This document shows, piece by piece, positions 7,572 through 17,944 of a stretch of 32,912 bases of DNA (position 1 is the first letter of the stretch; every line of letters starts with the position of its first letter). The DNA is from Candidatus Poribacteria bacterium (GTDB lineage Bacteria > Poribacteria > WGA-4E > WGA-3G), in the NCBI GenBank assembly GCA_022394755.1, contig JAGFCA010000152.1, positions 1 through 32,912 on the forward strand. The letters are read 5' to 3'. The notes below the pieces were generated by a model. That model saw only the letters and a program-made list of their open reading frames with translations, made no database searches and was not told where the DNA came from. The translations under genes and the position numbers were made by a program.

Positions 7572-10500
7572 GTGTCAAAAATCATAAATTGTTTATCAGT
7601 TTTGGATAATTACAAAAAGAAGTTCATATTTCCGCAAGGGTTTAGGAGTATTCCTATACTCATTTTTACTATGTTATTTGTCTTCTTGGTTGTCCAACCA
7701 ATTGCTTGGGCAGGACTTTCAAGTTTATCAGTTGATGCCGAAGGAGATTCCATATTCAATGGTGAAAATGAAAAACTAAGGATAAACTTTTCTACCAGTG
7801 ATTTTGGGGATGAAAACCAAGAATATAAGTACAAGGTTTTGGTGGATAATCGGGTCGAACCAATTTTTGAAGGTCCTGAGGAAGGCTTTAAACTATCAAA
7901 AAACCAATCCGTAAGTTTACTATGGGATGGTAGGTTTAAAAAAGGTGATAATCGTGAAAAATTCCCAGATGGCGACTATACAATTAAAGTTATACTTGAG
8001 GATAATACTGGGACGACACTACCACTCGAAGTGGTGGTTGAACTCACTGCAGATGCCACTATAGATACCAAAGCTCCAGAGATCTCTATTGATGTTGGCC
8101 ATAATGAATTTTCACCAGATTTATATTCCATTCCTGTTTACTATAGTATTGACGAGGATGTCAAGGAATCAACCCTACTGTTTCAACGAGCCCCTGGTGA
8201 CGCTTCAACAGGGAGACCTGTTCCATTAAATCTGACAAGTGGAAGCCATACATACTATTGGGATGGGGATGATAATAGTCGTAGAGCCTTTGATGATGGA
8301 CAGTACACATTAAAACTAAAGGTAATAGATAAAGCTGGAAATGAAGTAACAAGTAATAAAACTGAAAACATAACAATTGACTCTGAAGAACCTCGTATTA
8401 CCGGTATCTCTATTAACAATTCTATATCACTCGTAGGTGGTCTCTTTACTAATGCAATTGTTCAGACAATTAGTTTTAGTGCAGATGCTGATGGAGGGAC
8501 ACCTTTGGATCTAAATGGTCGTGATACCGAAGTATTTATAAGACCAGTTGATGGACAGAATATCAAAGGAACTATAACTTATGGGAATCAACCTACTTTT
8601 ACATTAGGGAATCCACTTGACGATCTTGCAGAAAATGGTGAGTATGAGGTTACTGTCTTTATCTCTGACAGAGTAGGAAATCTTGCCTCAGATCGAGTTA
8701 AATTTACCTTTGATAATGTTCCCCCAATCCTAAAAAGCGTTGCTACCAACAGAGGTGAATTAACCCCAGGGACAGGACTGAATGGATGGACGAATTATGT
8801 TGAAGCCGTTTTGGAAGACAATATCCAACTAAATCTTGCAAGTTCATCTATACGCCTAAAAGGTCCAGATGGAAGTGTCGTTCTCGGACAACAATCACAA
8901 CATAACAACGAGAAAATACGGTGGAAATTACTATCCCCTCTTTTGGCAAAAGATGGACTACAGGATGGTCAATATACCATAGAAATCATTGGGAAAGATA
9001 AAGCAGAGAATGATACAACTCCTATACAAATTTCATTCTTATTCGATAACCTACCACCAGAACTTGTTTCCCTTAAACCTTCGAGAGATGGTGAACCCTT
9101 TAATATCTTAGGTGATACAATCTATTATAATTCTCCTATAAACCAATTTGTGGCAACTTACTCTGACGGAGAATTTGGTACTGGGGCAGTCTATAACAAT
9201 CCAAGCAATAACTCACGTATTGAAATCGGCACAAAAAAAGAAGACGGGGAGATTAATAGAAAATCTGGTCGTACATTTACAGATAGTACAAATGATGTTG
9301 TTACTTTTATATTGAATACACCTCTTATAAAAACAGATGGAAGTCAGGATGGTGAGTATCTCATTAATGTCAAGGCTGTTGATAAACTGGGTAATTCAGA
9401 TACTTATCCACTCCGGTTCGTGTTTGACACACAACTTCCAACTCTCCGTTCAACAATTCCCGCAGCAAATAAAACAGTCACAGATTTAACTGAAGTTGTT
9501 GTTAAACTCAATGAAGTAACCAGCGGAATTGACTTTGTTCAGAGCAATTTTCAATTGAAACGTTCTGACGCAGAAAATCAGGTGGATATACCTGTTAATA
9601 TTAAAACAAACGGCATTGATACTGTTACTCTCACCCTATTACAACCCATCGCATTAGATGGTTCGGATGATGGCACATACACAATAGAAGTCATTCCTAC
9701 GGACCTCGCAGGGAACACAGGGGCAGTTGTACGCCGACAATTCTACCTTGTCAGCCAGACACAGCCTAAGGTAAAACTAACAATTCCTGATACCAGTGCT
9801 GTTAGTACTTTAGGGGACATTACTGTTGCAATTGAGAATTATATTGGTTCTGGTATTGATTTTGATGTCTCAACTATTACAGTAAGTAACCCTCAAGGAA
9901 TCGCTGTACCACAAGCTAAGGTTGAAGCAGATGAAGCAAATAATCAGTTAATTTGGAGTACAGAAGCTGCAATTCCTCGAAACGGTACGGCTGATGGTGA
10001 ATATACTGTCACTGTCGTTTTTGTTGATTTTTCAGGACAATATTTTACTGGCAACTTTACTATTGGATTGGATACACAGTTTCCTGATATTACCGCTGTC
10101 TCTGTGGGGACAGATCCACAACAAAACCTTTCAATTAATAGTGCTACAGACATTAATGAAACTTTTTCACAGATTACTGTAGAATTTGATGAACAAGATA
10201 TTGATTTTGAAAATACTATTGCAACACTAACAACACCTGATGCAACAGAAATTGCCATACATCGAAGTGATGATGGTATTAACAATTTAGTGCTTGATTT
10301 TCAGAATCTTTCACAACTGGGAACATATACTCTCGCTGTTACACCAATAGATAGAATAGGCAATGTATCTGTTACACCGTTTATTTATAGATTCCACTTA
10401 GATATAGATGTGCCTGTTGTTACGTCGGTATTGATTGGTAATCAGAGTGGGGCAGTTGCCTATGTGAACGCAAGTGCCGGCGCAGTTATCGCAACTTTAA

Positions 10501-13500
10501 CTGATTCAACTGGTACAGGTTTGGCATTAGGTGAAGGGGAATCCAGCATTATTGTAACCGCTGAATCAGGGCTTCCTGTCCCAGGAATAACTATCTCAAA
10601 CGATGATAACCAATTAATTTGGACACCAATAGCACTTCCAACAGATGGTAGTGCTGATGGACGGTATACAGTGGCTATCACACCTGTTGATAAGGCTGGT
10701 CGAACTGGTGATATCGTTTATCGTTCATTCATATTTGATACACAAGTGCCTCGTATTTCTGACTCTTCACCTGTGGTATTACATCAACCGATTTCTTATA
10801 TTGGCGGTAGTTTGACACAGTTGCAGTTTACTGTTGAAGACGTTGGACCTGCCCTTCTTGATCTTGATGTGCAGACAATTAGTCTACAAAAGAAAGATGG
10901 GCAAACAGTTCAAGGACAAATAACAAATGATGGTATTAATCAACTCTTCTATACGCTTTCCGCTCCTTTAGCGACAGATGGAAGTGCTGATGGAGAATAT
11001 ATCCTGACAGTTAACCTCGTTGATCAGTCAGAAAATTCATATCAGGTTGAACACACTATTTTTTATGATTCTCAAGCACCTCGGCTGACATCTGTCTCTT
11101 TAAGTACAGAGACGCCTTTAGATCTAACACCTTATCAGGTTACCGATCTTTCTGATTCTATTAATAGTCTTACACTTACTTTCCAAGAGATGACACGGGT
11201 TGATTTTGCGAATACTACCACCACCTTAATTGGTCCTGATGGTTCATCTATTCCACTGAGTTTAGAGAACAATGGTGTAGACCAATTGAAATTGAGTTTT
11301 GTTACCTTGACGCAAGGAGGATTATATACCTTATCTGTAACACCTCAAGATATAGCACAGAATGTTGCACAAGGAGCAGTACCATATCCATTCCGTCTGC
11401 AATTTGAAGTTCCAGGCCTATCATCTGTATTTGCAAACACACCCAATAAGTCTATAGAGCTGATACCACATGAGATTATTCAAATTTCTGAAACTATCAA
11501 TAGTTTAGTAATCGGATTTACAGATAACTCAAGGATAGACTTTGAGAATACACATGTAATGTTGACTGATATAAATGGACAAGAGATTTCTGTCACCACC
11601 GAAAAGAATGCGGATACAGAATTGGTCGTACGGTTTGTTTCACTAAGGCAAAGTGGTCTCTATGTGTTAGCAGTCACACCTCAGGATAGATCAGGAAACA
11701 CAGTACAATCACCAATTCGATACCAGTTCCGACTTGATATTGCACTACCTACTGTCAAGTCAGTTCTGATTGATGGCAAATCAAGCCCAATTATATATGT
11801 AAATGATGCTGATTTTTCCATAATTGCTACTTTCATTGAACCTACTGGTGTAGGATTAGCATTTGGTGATGAGGGGTCAAATATCGTTGTTACAAATGCA
11901 AATGGACTTACAATTCCTGGTATAGCAGAATCTAATGGTACGGATCAAATTGACTGGGTGACCACGGCACTGCCACCCGATGGAAGTGCAGACGGAAGGT
12001 ATACCGTTTCTATTACTCCAATAGATAAAACGGGACGTACAGGAAAAGTTGTCAATCAAGAATTCATTTATGATACGCAAGCACCTCGGATCACCTCTTC
12101 AACACCTGCAACACTCCATCAACCTATTTCCTATATTGGTGGTAGTTTGACACAGTTCCAGTTTACTATTGAAGATATTGGACCAGCATCATTTGACATT
12201 GATTCACAAACTATCGGTTTAAATCAGATGGATGGTCAACCCGTTAAAGGTGAAATTACACATGATGGTACAAACCAACTGTTCTTCACTCTAACAAATC
12301 CAATACCTACTGATGGTAGTGCTGATGGGAAGTATATATTAAATGTTACACTTGTTGACAAAGCTGATAATTTATATCAGACTGAACACGACATTTTTTA
12401 CGATTCCCAAGCACCGGAAATATCTTCAGTTTCTTTGAATACTCAGACACCCTTAGATCTTATACCTTATCAAGTTGCAGACCTATCAGAGACTATAAAT
12501 GAAGTGTCTCTCAAATTTGACGAAACTACTCGCGTTGATTTTTCAAATACTACGATTACACTTATGGGACCTGATAATTCAGTAATACCTCTAACCCTAA
12601 AGAACAATGGTGTCGATGAACTAATTGTAAGTTTTGTTACCTTAACACGAGGAGGGGAATATACATTATCGGTCACCCCTCAAGATATTGCTGGTAATGC
12701 TGCACAAGGAGCAGTTTCATACCCATTCCGTCTTAAGTTGGAAGTTCCAGGTCTATCTTCAGTAGCAGCGAATACATCTGATGGTTCTATTGCCCTTACA
12801 CCTTACGAGAGTGTAGATATTTCAGAATCAGTGAATAGTATTACCTTGTCATTCACAGATTCAAATCGGATTGACTTTGAAAATACGGTTGTCTCTCTAA
12901 CAAGCGAGAATGGTCAAGAGATCTCAGTGAATATGGAGGTTGATGGTTCTAACTTATATGTTCGTTTTGTGCCCTTGACGCAAAGTGCGATGTATATACT
13001 TTCAGTTACGCCACAAGACATTACAGGAAACATTGCTAAAAATACTGCTCAATATCAGTTTAGACTTACTTTTCCTCTTCCGTCCGTTAGTTCTGTTCTA
13101 ATTGATGGAAAACCTGGTTCAACTGTTTACGTAAGTAAATCTATTCCTATAGTAATTGCCACGTTCTCAGATAATAACGGTATTGACTTATCACTTGAAG
13201 AGGATGGTTCAACAATTGTTGTGACGAATCCTGAAGGAATAATCGTTCCGGGTGTTACAACATCCAATGGAACAGATCAGTTGACTTGGAGACCCGCACC
13301 ACTTCCAACAGATGGTACTGCCGATGGTAGATACGCTGTCACTATCACACCTGTTGATAAATCTGGTCGAACAGGTACTGTTGTCAATCAGCAGTTTATA
13401 TATGATAGTCAAGCTCCTCGTATTACTTCTGCAACACCTTTAACAATACATGCTCCAGTTTCTTATATTGGTGGTGGATTAAGTCAATTTGTCATAAGTA

Positions 13501-16500
13501 TTGAAGATGTTGGTCCAGCTGGTATTGTATTAGCTTCACAAGTTGCTGCTTTGCAGGATGCTTCAGGAAACTCTATTCTTGCCACACTGACATACGATGA
13601 AATCGCTGGTCAGGTATATCTGACGCTTACACAACCATTCGCAAATGATGGAAGTATGGATGGTACATATACATTAAATGTTCTACTGATAGATAAAGCT
13701 GGAAATCGTCTGAATTCTCGGTTTAACATTATTTATGATTCCAAAATGCCACAAGTCGCATCAGTTACAGCAAATACTGTTGGCAACCCTACCGCACTTG
13801 TTCATAATCAAGTAACAAATATTACTGAGTCTATCAGTAAAATTACTATTAAGTTTGCAGAAGCAACACTCGTCGACTTTGCTAATACTACCGTCTCATT
13901 ACTTGATCCAGATTTCCTGACTGTTCCAATAACATCAGAAGATGATGGTGTTTCACAAATCACATTGAATTTTGTTGGTTTGACGCAGATTGGTCAGTAT
14001 ACACTAACTATAATTCCTCAAGATGTAGCAGGAAACACTACACAAATTCCAATACAATATTCATTTGTGCTTGAATTCATCCTACCAGATATAGAATCTA
14101 TCGTTATTGGTGATACTGTAACTTTGGGAAGTGGCGATATTGCTTATGTTAATGCAGATAACTTGACAATCATTGCTAACTTACTTGATCCAGCAGAAAC
14201 AGGTTTGTCTTTCGATGTTATCACTGGATCAGAAATCTTGGTAGCTACGATTGATAATATAATTGTACCTGGAGCAACTGCATCGAATGGGACAGATTTA
14301 CTTATTTGGGAACCGGTAACACTTTCTACTGATGGTAGCTCTGATGGGAGATATGCAGTATATATCACACCTGTTGATAAAGAAGGACGTGCAGGGAATA
14401 CCGCTTATCGAGAGTTTATCTATGATACTCAAGAACCCGAAATCACTTCTGCAGATCCTATTAATCTAAGCCAACCTGTATCTTATATTAGTGATAGTTT
14501 GACGCAACTTAGTTTTACATTACAGGATGTTGGTCCAGCAGATATAATACTTGATGATCAGAAAGTTAGCATCCTAAATCAGAATGGAGTCCTTATTCCT
14601 ACACAATTAACACATGATTCTAATAATCAATTCTACCTCACATTAGATGAACCTCTACCCCTTGATGGTAGTAGAGATGGGGAATACACAGTTGTTACAG
14701 CCTTCTCTGATAAAGCAGGAAACGTATTGGATATTGAACATCCAATAGTCTACGACACACAGGCACCGACACTTGTCAGTACTGTCCCTGCCAATGGCGC
14801 ACAACTTACTGATGATGTAACACAGATACAAGTGAATTTGGATGATAAAGGAGATAGTGGGATAGATTGGGCATCAACAACTATCATCTTAATAGATCCT
14901 AACGGTGAAACAATTTCTGGTGAGTTGACCAGTAACGGTAAAACGCAATTGACTCTCCATACGAATCAGCTTGTAGCTGATGGACGGTATGTTATACGAG
15001 TTCAAGCTATCGACAGAGCAGGGAATGGAAGCAATTCTGTTTTTGAAAATAGTTTCCTATTATCAAGACGTTTACCCGCAATCCTCTCAACATCGCCAAC
15101 CACCGCACCCGCTGAGGAAGCATATACAAATGAAGAAGTTGAAGAAGTTGAGGTTAGACTTGAGACAGCTGATGACAATCATCTCTCCACACTTCGCTTG
15201 TTAAATGCAGATGGTCAGGTTGTCGCAGGACAACAAAAACGTTCATCTGGTCGCTTGGTGTATACACTCATTCGACCCCTCGCAACTGATGGATCTGAGG
15301 ATGGTATTTACACTATTCAGTTTACGCCAATTAGCGCATCCGGAAGAAGTGGCGAAGTACAACAGTTGGCTTTTACTTACGATACACAGGTACCGGAAAT
15401 TGAAGTAGAAGACATAACCTTGGTTGTAACTGAACCGGAAGTTAACAATTCACTTATAGAAATTCAGGTCCCAATAACTGATAACCAATCCGGTATAGAT
15501 TGGGAGAATCTCGATGAAGAGTGGATCCACTTTGAACGGGTTTCACCAAATGCAACGGATATTGAGGGACGAGTGTCTTTCAATGAACAAGATAATCTTG
15601 TTTTCCGGCTTGCTGTGCCCTTGGCTGACAACGGCTCCGCAGATGGAAAATACAGAATTGAAGTTACACCTGCAGATCAAGCAGGAAATGGTGATGAAAC
15701 TTACGAAAAAGTCTTCACTTATGATACAAGTCCGCCTGTTATTGATCCTAATTCACTTCTCCTAAACGATCTACCCCTACTAACAGATATTACTGCTGAG
15801 GATTACCCAAGCGCAATATCCACGACTGGTGGTGTTGTCATACAAGCAAGTGTTACGGATACTGGCTTAGGAGTTAATCTATCACAGTCAAGAATTGTAA
15901 TTACCAATCCTAACGGACAAGAGGTATCAGGGACTACACATCAAAATGGTGTGGATACGATCATATTTAAATCTAACGGATTACCTGTAGAAGGCATATA
16001 TCAGGTCAATGTTACAGGGATAGGGAATGACTCTGAACTCCTTGGATTTGCTCCTAAAGGCTCCATTACTACGGAGTTCCTATATGAAACAACAAAACCT
16101 GTCGGTGTCGTCACAGACGATGGTGGGAAAACAGAACTCACTGATGAACCTATACCTTTCCAAGGAACTGCGACTGATCCGCAGGGGGTACGCCGAGTGC
16201 CTCCACAACAAGGAGATGGAGAGATACCTATTCCCGCTTCAGGCGTATGGTTAGTCGAGATTGTTGGAACAGGTCCTGATGGACAACCTATTGAACCTGT
16301 CCCCGCAGAAGATGAGAGCGACGCACAGGAACAACCGTGGAGTAGTTGGACCGCTGACTTTCTACCCACACGATCCGGTGAGTATGATTTAGATCTCAGA
16401 GTTACTGATAAAGCAGGAAATTTCGATGTTTATGACATCGGTGAGTATACCATGTCGGTTTCCTTCTCTTTCAGTGGAAACACATTCGGATGGCCAAACC

Positions 16501-16793
16501 CGTTACGGCACTCAAAAAGTGATGTTGCATTTTTCTCCTTCGATCTAAACGCAGCTGCTGAAGAGAATGTTGAATTGGTTTTGTATATTTATGATTGGGG
16601 TGGAGATTTGGTTTACTCCAAAACATACACTGATATTATCCCCGGTGAACGGAGTGATACACATATAAAATGGAATTTGGAAAACCAGTCTGGAAACCCT
16701 GTAGCGCGTGGCATTTACGTGTTCCGTTTAGAAGCAGTCAATGGAGCAGGAAATCGCGCCAACGCCGTCGGCAAGATACTTGTCGTTGACTAA
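7572..16793 (+). CDS. Giant secreted Ig-like repeat protein with FlgD-like C-terminal domain
   Basis: A 3073-residue envelope or extracellular protein. It begins with a long signal sequence: basic residues to about 26, a hydrophobic stretch at about 27-45 and an AWA-G cleavage candidate near residue 48. About 26 Ig-like modules of roughly 105-115 residues follow. Most end in a strand resembling DGSADGEYTVTVTPVDKAGN and an F-x-YDTQAPxI linker. The first two carry WDGR/WDGDDNS segments as in FlgD-type Ig folds. Residues about 2970-3073 form a FlgD-Ig-like end (WPNPLRHSKSD, YIYDWGGDLVYSKTY, GNPVARGIYVFRLEA), a type often found at the C-terminus of exported proteins in FCB-group bacteria. From about residue 956 to 2410 the modules form a higher-order repeat. 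The start is GTG with a GGGGGA ribosome binding site. A PorV-like barrel gene follows after 36 bp. Likely an adhesin or surface-layer protein; no enzymatic domain is seen. Confidence 0.9.
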   Translation: MSKIINCLSVLDNYKKKFIFPQGFRSIPILIFTMLFVFLVVQPIAWAGLSSLSVDAEGDSIFNGENEKLRINFSTSDFGDENQEYKYKVLVDNRVEPIFEGPEEGFKLSKNQSVSLLWDGRFKKGDNREKFPDGDYTIKVILEDNTGTTLPLEVVVELTADATIDTKAPEISIDVGHNEFSPDLYSIPVYYSIDEDVKESTLLFQRAPGDASTGRPVPLNLTSGSHTYYWDGDDNSRRAFDDGQYTLKLKVIDKAGNEVTSNKTENITIDSEEPRITGISINNSISLVGGLFTNAIVQTISFSADADGGTPLDLNGRDTEVFIRPVDGQNIKGTITYGNQPTFTLGNPLDDLAENGEYEVTVFISDRVGNLASDRVKFTFDNVPPILKSVATNRGELTPGTGLNGWTNYVEAVLEDNIQLNLASSSIRLKGPDGSVVLGQQSQHNNEKIRWKLLSPLLAKDGLQDGQYTIEIIGKDKAENDTTPIQISFLFDNLPPELVSLKPSRDGEPFNILGDTIYYNSPINQFVATYSDGEFGTGAVYNNPSNNSRIEIGTKKEDGEINRKSGRTFTDSTNDVVTFILNTPLIKTDGSQDGEYLINVKAVDKLGNSDTYPLRFVFDTQLPTLRSTIPAANKTVTDLTEVVVKLNEVTSGIDFVQSNFQLKRSDAENQVDIPVNIKTNGIDTVTLTLLQPIALDGSDDGTYTIEVIPTDLAGNTGAVVRRQFYLVSQTQPKVKLTIPDTSAVSTLGDITVAIENYIGSGIDFDVSTITVSNPQGIAVPQAKVEADEANNQLIWSTEAAIPRNGTADGEYTVTVVFVDFSGQYFTGNFTIGLDTQFPDITAVSVGTDPQQNLSINSATDINETFSQITVEFDEQDIDFENTIATLTTPDATEIAIHRSDDGINNLVLDFQNLSQLGTYTLAVTPIDRIGNVSVTPFIYRFHLDIDVPVVTSVLIGNQSGAVAYVNASAGAVIATLTDSTGTGLALGEGESSIIVTAESGLPVPGITISNDDNQLIWTPIALPTDGSADGRYTVAITPVDKAGRTGDIVYRSFIFDTQVPRISDSSPVVLHQPISYIGGSLTQLQFTVEDVGPALLDLDVQTISLQKKDGQTVQGQITNDGINQLFYTLSAPLATDGSADGEYILTVNLVDQSENSYQVEHTIFYDSQAPRLTSVSLSTETPLDLTPYQVTDLSDSINSLTLTFQEMTRVDFANTTTTLIGPDGSSIPLSLENNGVDQLKLSFVTLTQGGLYTLSVTPQDIAQNVAQGAVPYPFRLQFEVPGLSSVFANTPNKSIELIPHEIIQISETINSLVIGFTDNSRIDFENTHVMLTDINGQEISVTTEKNADTELVVRFVSLRQSGLYVLAVTPQDRSGNTVQSPIRYQFRLDIALPTVKSVLIDGKSSPIIYVNDADFSIIATFIEPTGVGLAFGDEGSNIVVTNANGLTIPGIAESNGTDQIDWVTTALPPDGSADGRYTVSITPIDKTGRTGKVVNQEFIYDTQAPRITSSTPATLHQPISYIGGSLTQFQFTIEDIGPASFDIDSQTIGLNQMDGQPVKGEITHDGTNQLFFTLTNPIPTDGSADGKYILNVTLVDKADNLYQTEHDIFYDSQAPEISSVSLNTQTPLDLIPYQVADLSETINEVSLKFDETTRVDFSNTTITLMGPDNSVIPLTLKNNGVDELIVSFVTLTRGGEYTLSVTPQDIAGNAAQGAVSYPFRLKLEVPGLSSVAANTSDGSIALTPYESVDISESVNSITLSFTDSNRIDFENTVVSLTSENGQEISVNMEVDGSNLYVRFVPLTQSAMYILSVTPQDITGNIAKNTAQYQFRLTFPLPSVSSVLIDGKPGSTVYVSKSIPIVIATFSDNNGIDLSLEEDGSTIVVTNPEGIIVPGVTTSNGTDQLTWRPAPLPTDGTADGRYAVTITPVDKSGRTGTVVNQQFIYDSQAPRITSATPLTIHAPVSYIGGGLSQFVISIEDVGPAGIVLASQVAALQDASGNSILATLTYDEIAGQVYLTLTQPFANDGSMDGTYTLNVLLIDKAGNRLNSRFNIIYDSKMPQVASVTANTVGNPTALVHNQVTNITESISKITIKFAEATLVDFANTTVSLLDPDFLTVPITSEDDGVSQITLNFVGLTQIGQYTLTIIPQDVAGNTTQIPIQYSFVLEFILPDIESIVIGDTVTLGSGDIAYVNADNLTIIANLLDPAETGLSFDVITGSEILVATIDNIIVPGATASNGTDLLIWEPVTLSTDGSSDGRYAVYITPVDKEGRAGNTAYREFIYDTQEPEITSADPINLSQPVSYISDSLTQLSFTLQDVGPADIILDDQKVSILNQNGVLIPTQLTHDSNNQFYLTLDEPLPLDGSRDGEYTVVTAFSDKAGNVLDIEHPIVYDTQAPTLVSTVPANGAQLTDDVTQIQVNLDDKGDSGIDWASTTIILIDPNGETISGELTSNGKTQLTLHTNQLVADGRYVIRVQAIDRAGNGSNSVFENSFLLSRRLPAILSTSPTTAPAEEAYTNEEVEEVEVRLETADDNHLSTLRLLNADGQVVAGQQKRSSGRLVYTLIRPLATDGSEDGIYTIQFTPISASGRSGEVQQLAFTYDTQVPEIEVEDITLVVTEPEVNNSLIEIQVPITDNQSGIDWENLDEEWIHFERVSPNATDIEGRVSFNEQDNLVFRLAVPLADNGSADGKYRIEVTPADQAGNGDETYEKVFTYDTSPPVIDPNSLLLNDLPLLTDITAEDYPSAISTTGGVVIQASVTDTGLGVNLSQSRIVITNPNGQEVSGTTHQNGVDTIIFKSNGLPVEGIYQVNVTGIGNDSELLGFAPKGSITTEFLYETTKPVGVVTDDGGKTELTDEPIPFQGTATDPQGVRRVPPQQGDGEIPIPASGVWLVEIVGTGPDGQPIEPVPAEDESDAQEQPWSSWTADFLPTRSGEYDLDLRVTDKAGNFDVYDIGEYTMSVSFSFSGNTFGWPNPLRHSKSDVAFFSFDLNAAAEENVELVLYIYDWGGDLVYSKTYTDIIPGERSDTHIKWNLENQSGNPVARGIYVFRLEAVNGAGNRANAVGKILVVD
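10437..14790 (+). repeat. Higher-order (four-module) tandem repeat within the giant gene
   Basis: Four distinguishable Ig module types occur in fixed order. A begins near YVN and ends GRYTVAITPVDKAGRTG. B starts HQPISYIGGSLTQ. C carries TPLDLTPYQV and RVDFANTT. D carries ISETINSL and RIDFENT. The B-type marker starts at 10782, 12117, 13449 and 14469. The spacings are 1335 bp, 1332 bp and then 1020 bp: two full four-module periods, then a period with only three modules (A, B, one C/D-like, A, B). This indicates tandem block duplication with later loss or fusion of one module. Confidence 0.85.
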
Positions 16794-16829
16794 GGCTTAA
16801 ATAACGGAAAACAGAAAAGGAGATTGACA

Positions 16830-17804
16830 ATGCACAAGAGTATGGTTATAGTAGTCGTTATTTTGTGTGCACTATGGTGTATTCCCTATAGTTACGCAAA
16901 TGATAATATCCATGACAGTGCTGGTACGGCAGGTGCAGCATTTCTCAAAATTGAACCTGGCAGCAGACCTGTCGGTATGGGTGGGGCATTCGCTGGACTC
17001 GCAAATGATATTAACACTATTTTTTGGAATCCAGCAGGTTTAACTACTGTTCAAACACGAGAATTAACCGCTATGCAGCATTTCTCGTTTGTTGATATAA
17101 ATAATCAATCTATTGGATATGCACAACGCGCAAATCAATTAGTTTGGGGAGCAAGTTTTCTCGGGAGCTTTACTGAAATTGAACGCCGTATCGGACCGAC
17201 TGAAACCCCCGATAGTACTGTTACAGTCGGAGGGTTTGCAACAGGATTATCTCTCGCATATCCACTCGGGAGTATGGCTTCTATCGGTGGTACCGCAAAG
17301 CTAATATCACAACAATTGGATATACAAAATATATATGGAATTGGGGCAGATATCGGTGTAATATTAAGATTAATTGATAATCATTTAGGTATTGGACTTA
17401 CTGTACAGAATGCTGGGGTATTGAGTGGTGAGGAAAATTTACCTATGGCACTTCGAGCAGGTCTCGCTTACAGAATTTGGGATGAACCACAATCAGACAC
17501 CGAGGAAGTTATGCTACCTCAAGATGTCTGGGCACTCGTCGCTGACGCATACCTTCCACTCATTGACGCAAACCCAAGTTTTCATCTTGGGATCGAGCGG
17601 TGGTTTTACAGTAGCGTGGCTGCACGAGTAGGATATCGAGTGGGGCTAAATGAAAACCCAAATGACGGATTGTCTATCGGATTAGGCGTAAGGCGTAGTG
17701 GTATGGACTCATTAGCTGGTATTGATTTCCAATTCGATTATGCTTTTGTTCCAGATGCTTATGTCGGAAATTCTCATAGAATCTCTGTTATTACAAGATT
17801 CTAA
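16830..17804 (+). CDS. PorV/PorQ-family (UPF0164-like) outer-membrane beta-barrel protein
   Basis: Predicted outer-membrane barrel of the PorV/PorQ type. In Bacteroidetes, PorV binds type IX secretion substrates at the outer membrane. The N-terminus is a signal peptide (VIVVVILCALWCIPYSYAN) followed by the hallmark segment in which AGAAFLKIEPGSRPVGMGGA leads into ANDINTIFWNPAGL. The rest is alternating beta strands ending in ISVITRF, a terminal Phe as expected for BAM-inserted barrels. I choose the ATG at 16830: AAGGAG sits 7 bases upstream, whereas an upstream TTG at 16824 is too close to it. The gene follows the giant Ig protein by 36 bp and is surely co-transcribed. The pairing suggests it helps export or anchor that protein. 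No other type IX component is in the window. Confidence 0.88.
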   Translation: MHKSMVIVVVILCALWCIPYSYANDNIHDSAGTAGAAFLKIEPGSRPVGMGGAFAGLANDINTIFWNPAGLTTVQTRELTAMQHFSFVDINNQSIGYAQRANQLVWGASFLGSFTEIERRIGPTETPDSTVTVGGFATGLSLAYPLGSMASIGGTAKLISQQLDIQNIYGIGADIGVILRLIDNHLGIGLTVQNAGVLSGEENLPMALRAGLAYRIWDEPQSDTEEVMLPQDVWALVADAYLPLIDANPSFHLGIERWFYSSVAARVGYRVGLNENPNDGLSIGLGVRRSGMDSLAGIDFQFDYAFVPDAYVGNSHRISVITRF

Positions 17805-17855
17805 TTCTCAATCAAAGGATTTTGAAGTTCAAAAACACTCTATTTAACTAAAAAC

Positions 17856-17890
17856 CGAATGGGAAGCATGGATTCCATGCTTCCCATTCG
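17856..17890. terminator. Strong bidirectional intrinsic terminator
   Basis: A perfect 16-bp stem (CGAATGGGAAGCATGG at 17856-17871 with CCATGCTTCCCATTCG at 17875-17890) with an ATT loop. It is flanked by an A-run on the left (CTAAAAAC) and a T-rich run on the right. It lies between the convergent PorV-like gene and nadA and can serve both. Confidence 0.9.
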
Positions 17891-17944
17891 ATTTAAAATT
17901 ATAATACGTAAATGTGATTAGGTCTTTTGAATTACTTATACGCT

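Noticed and set aside
9944..10285. Long antisense open frames within the giant Ig gene
   Set aside because: They mirror the repetitive coding strand, recur at each repeat, and lack ribosome binding sites.
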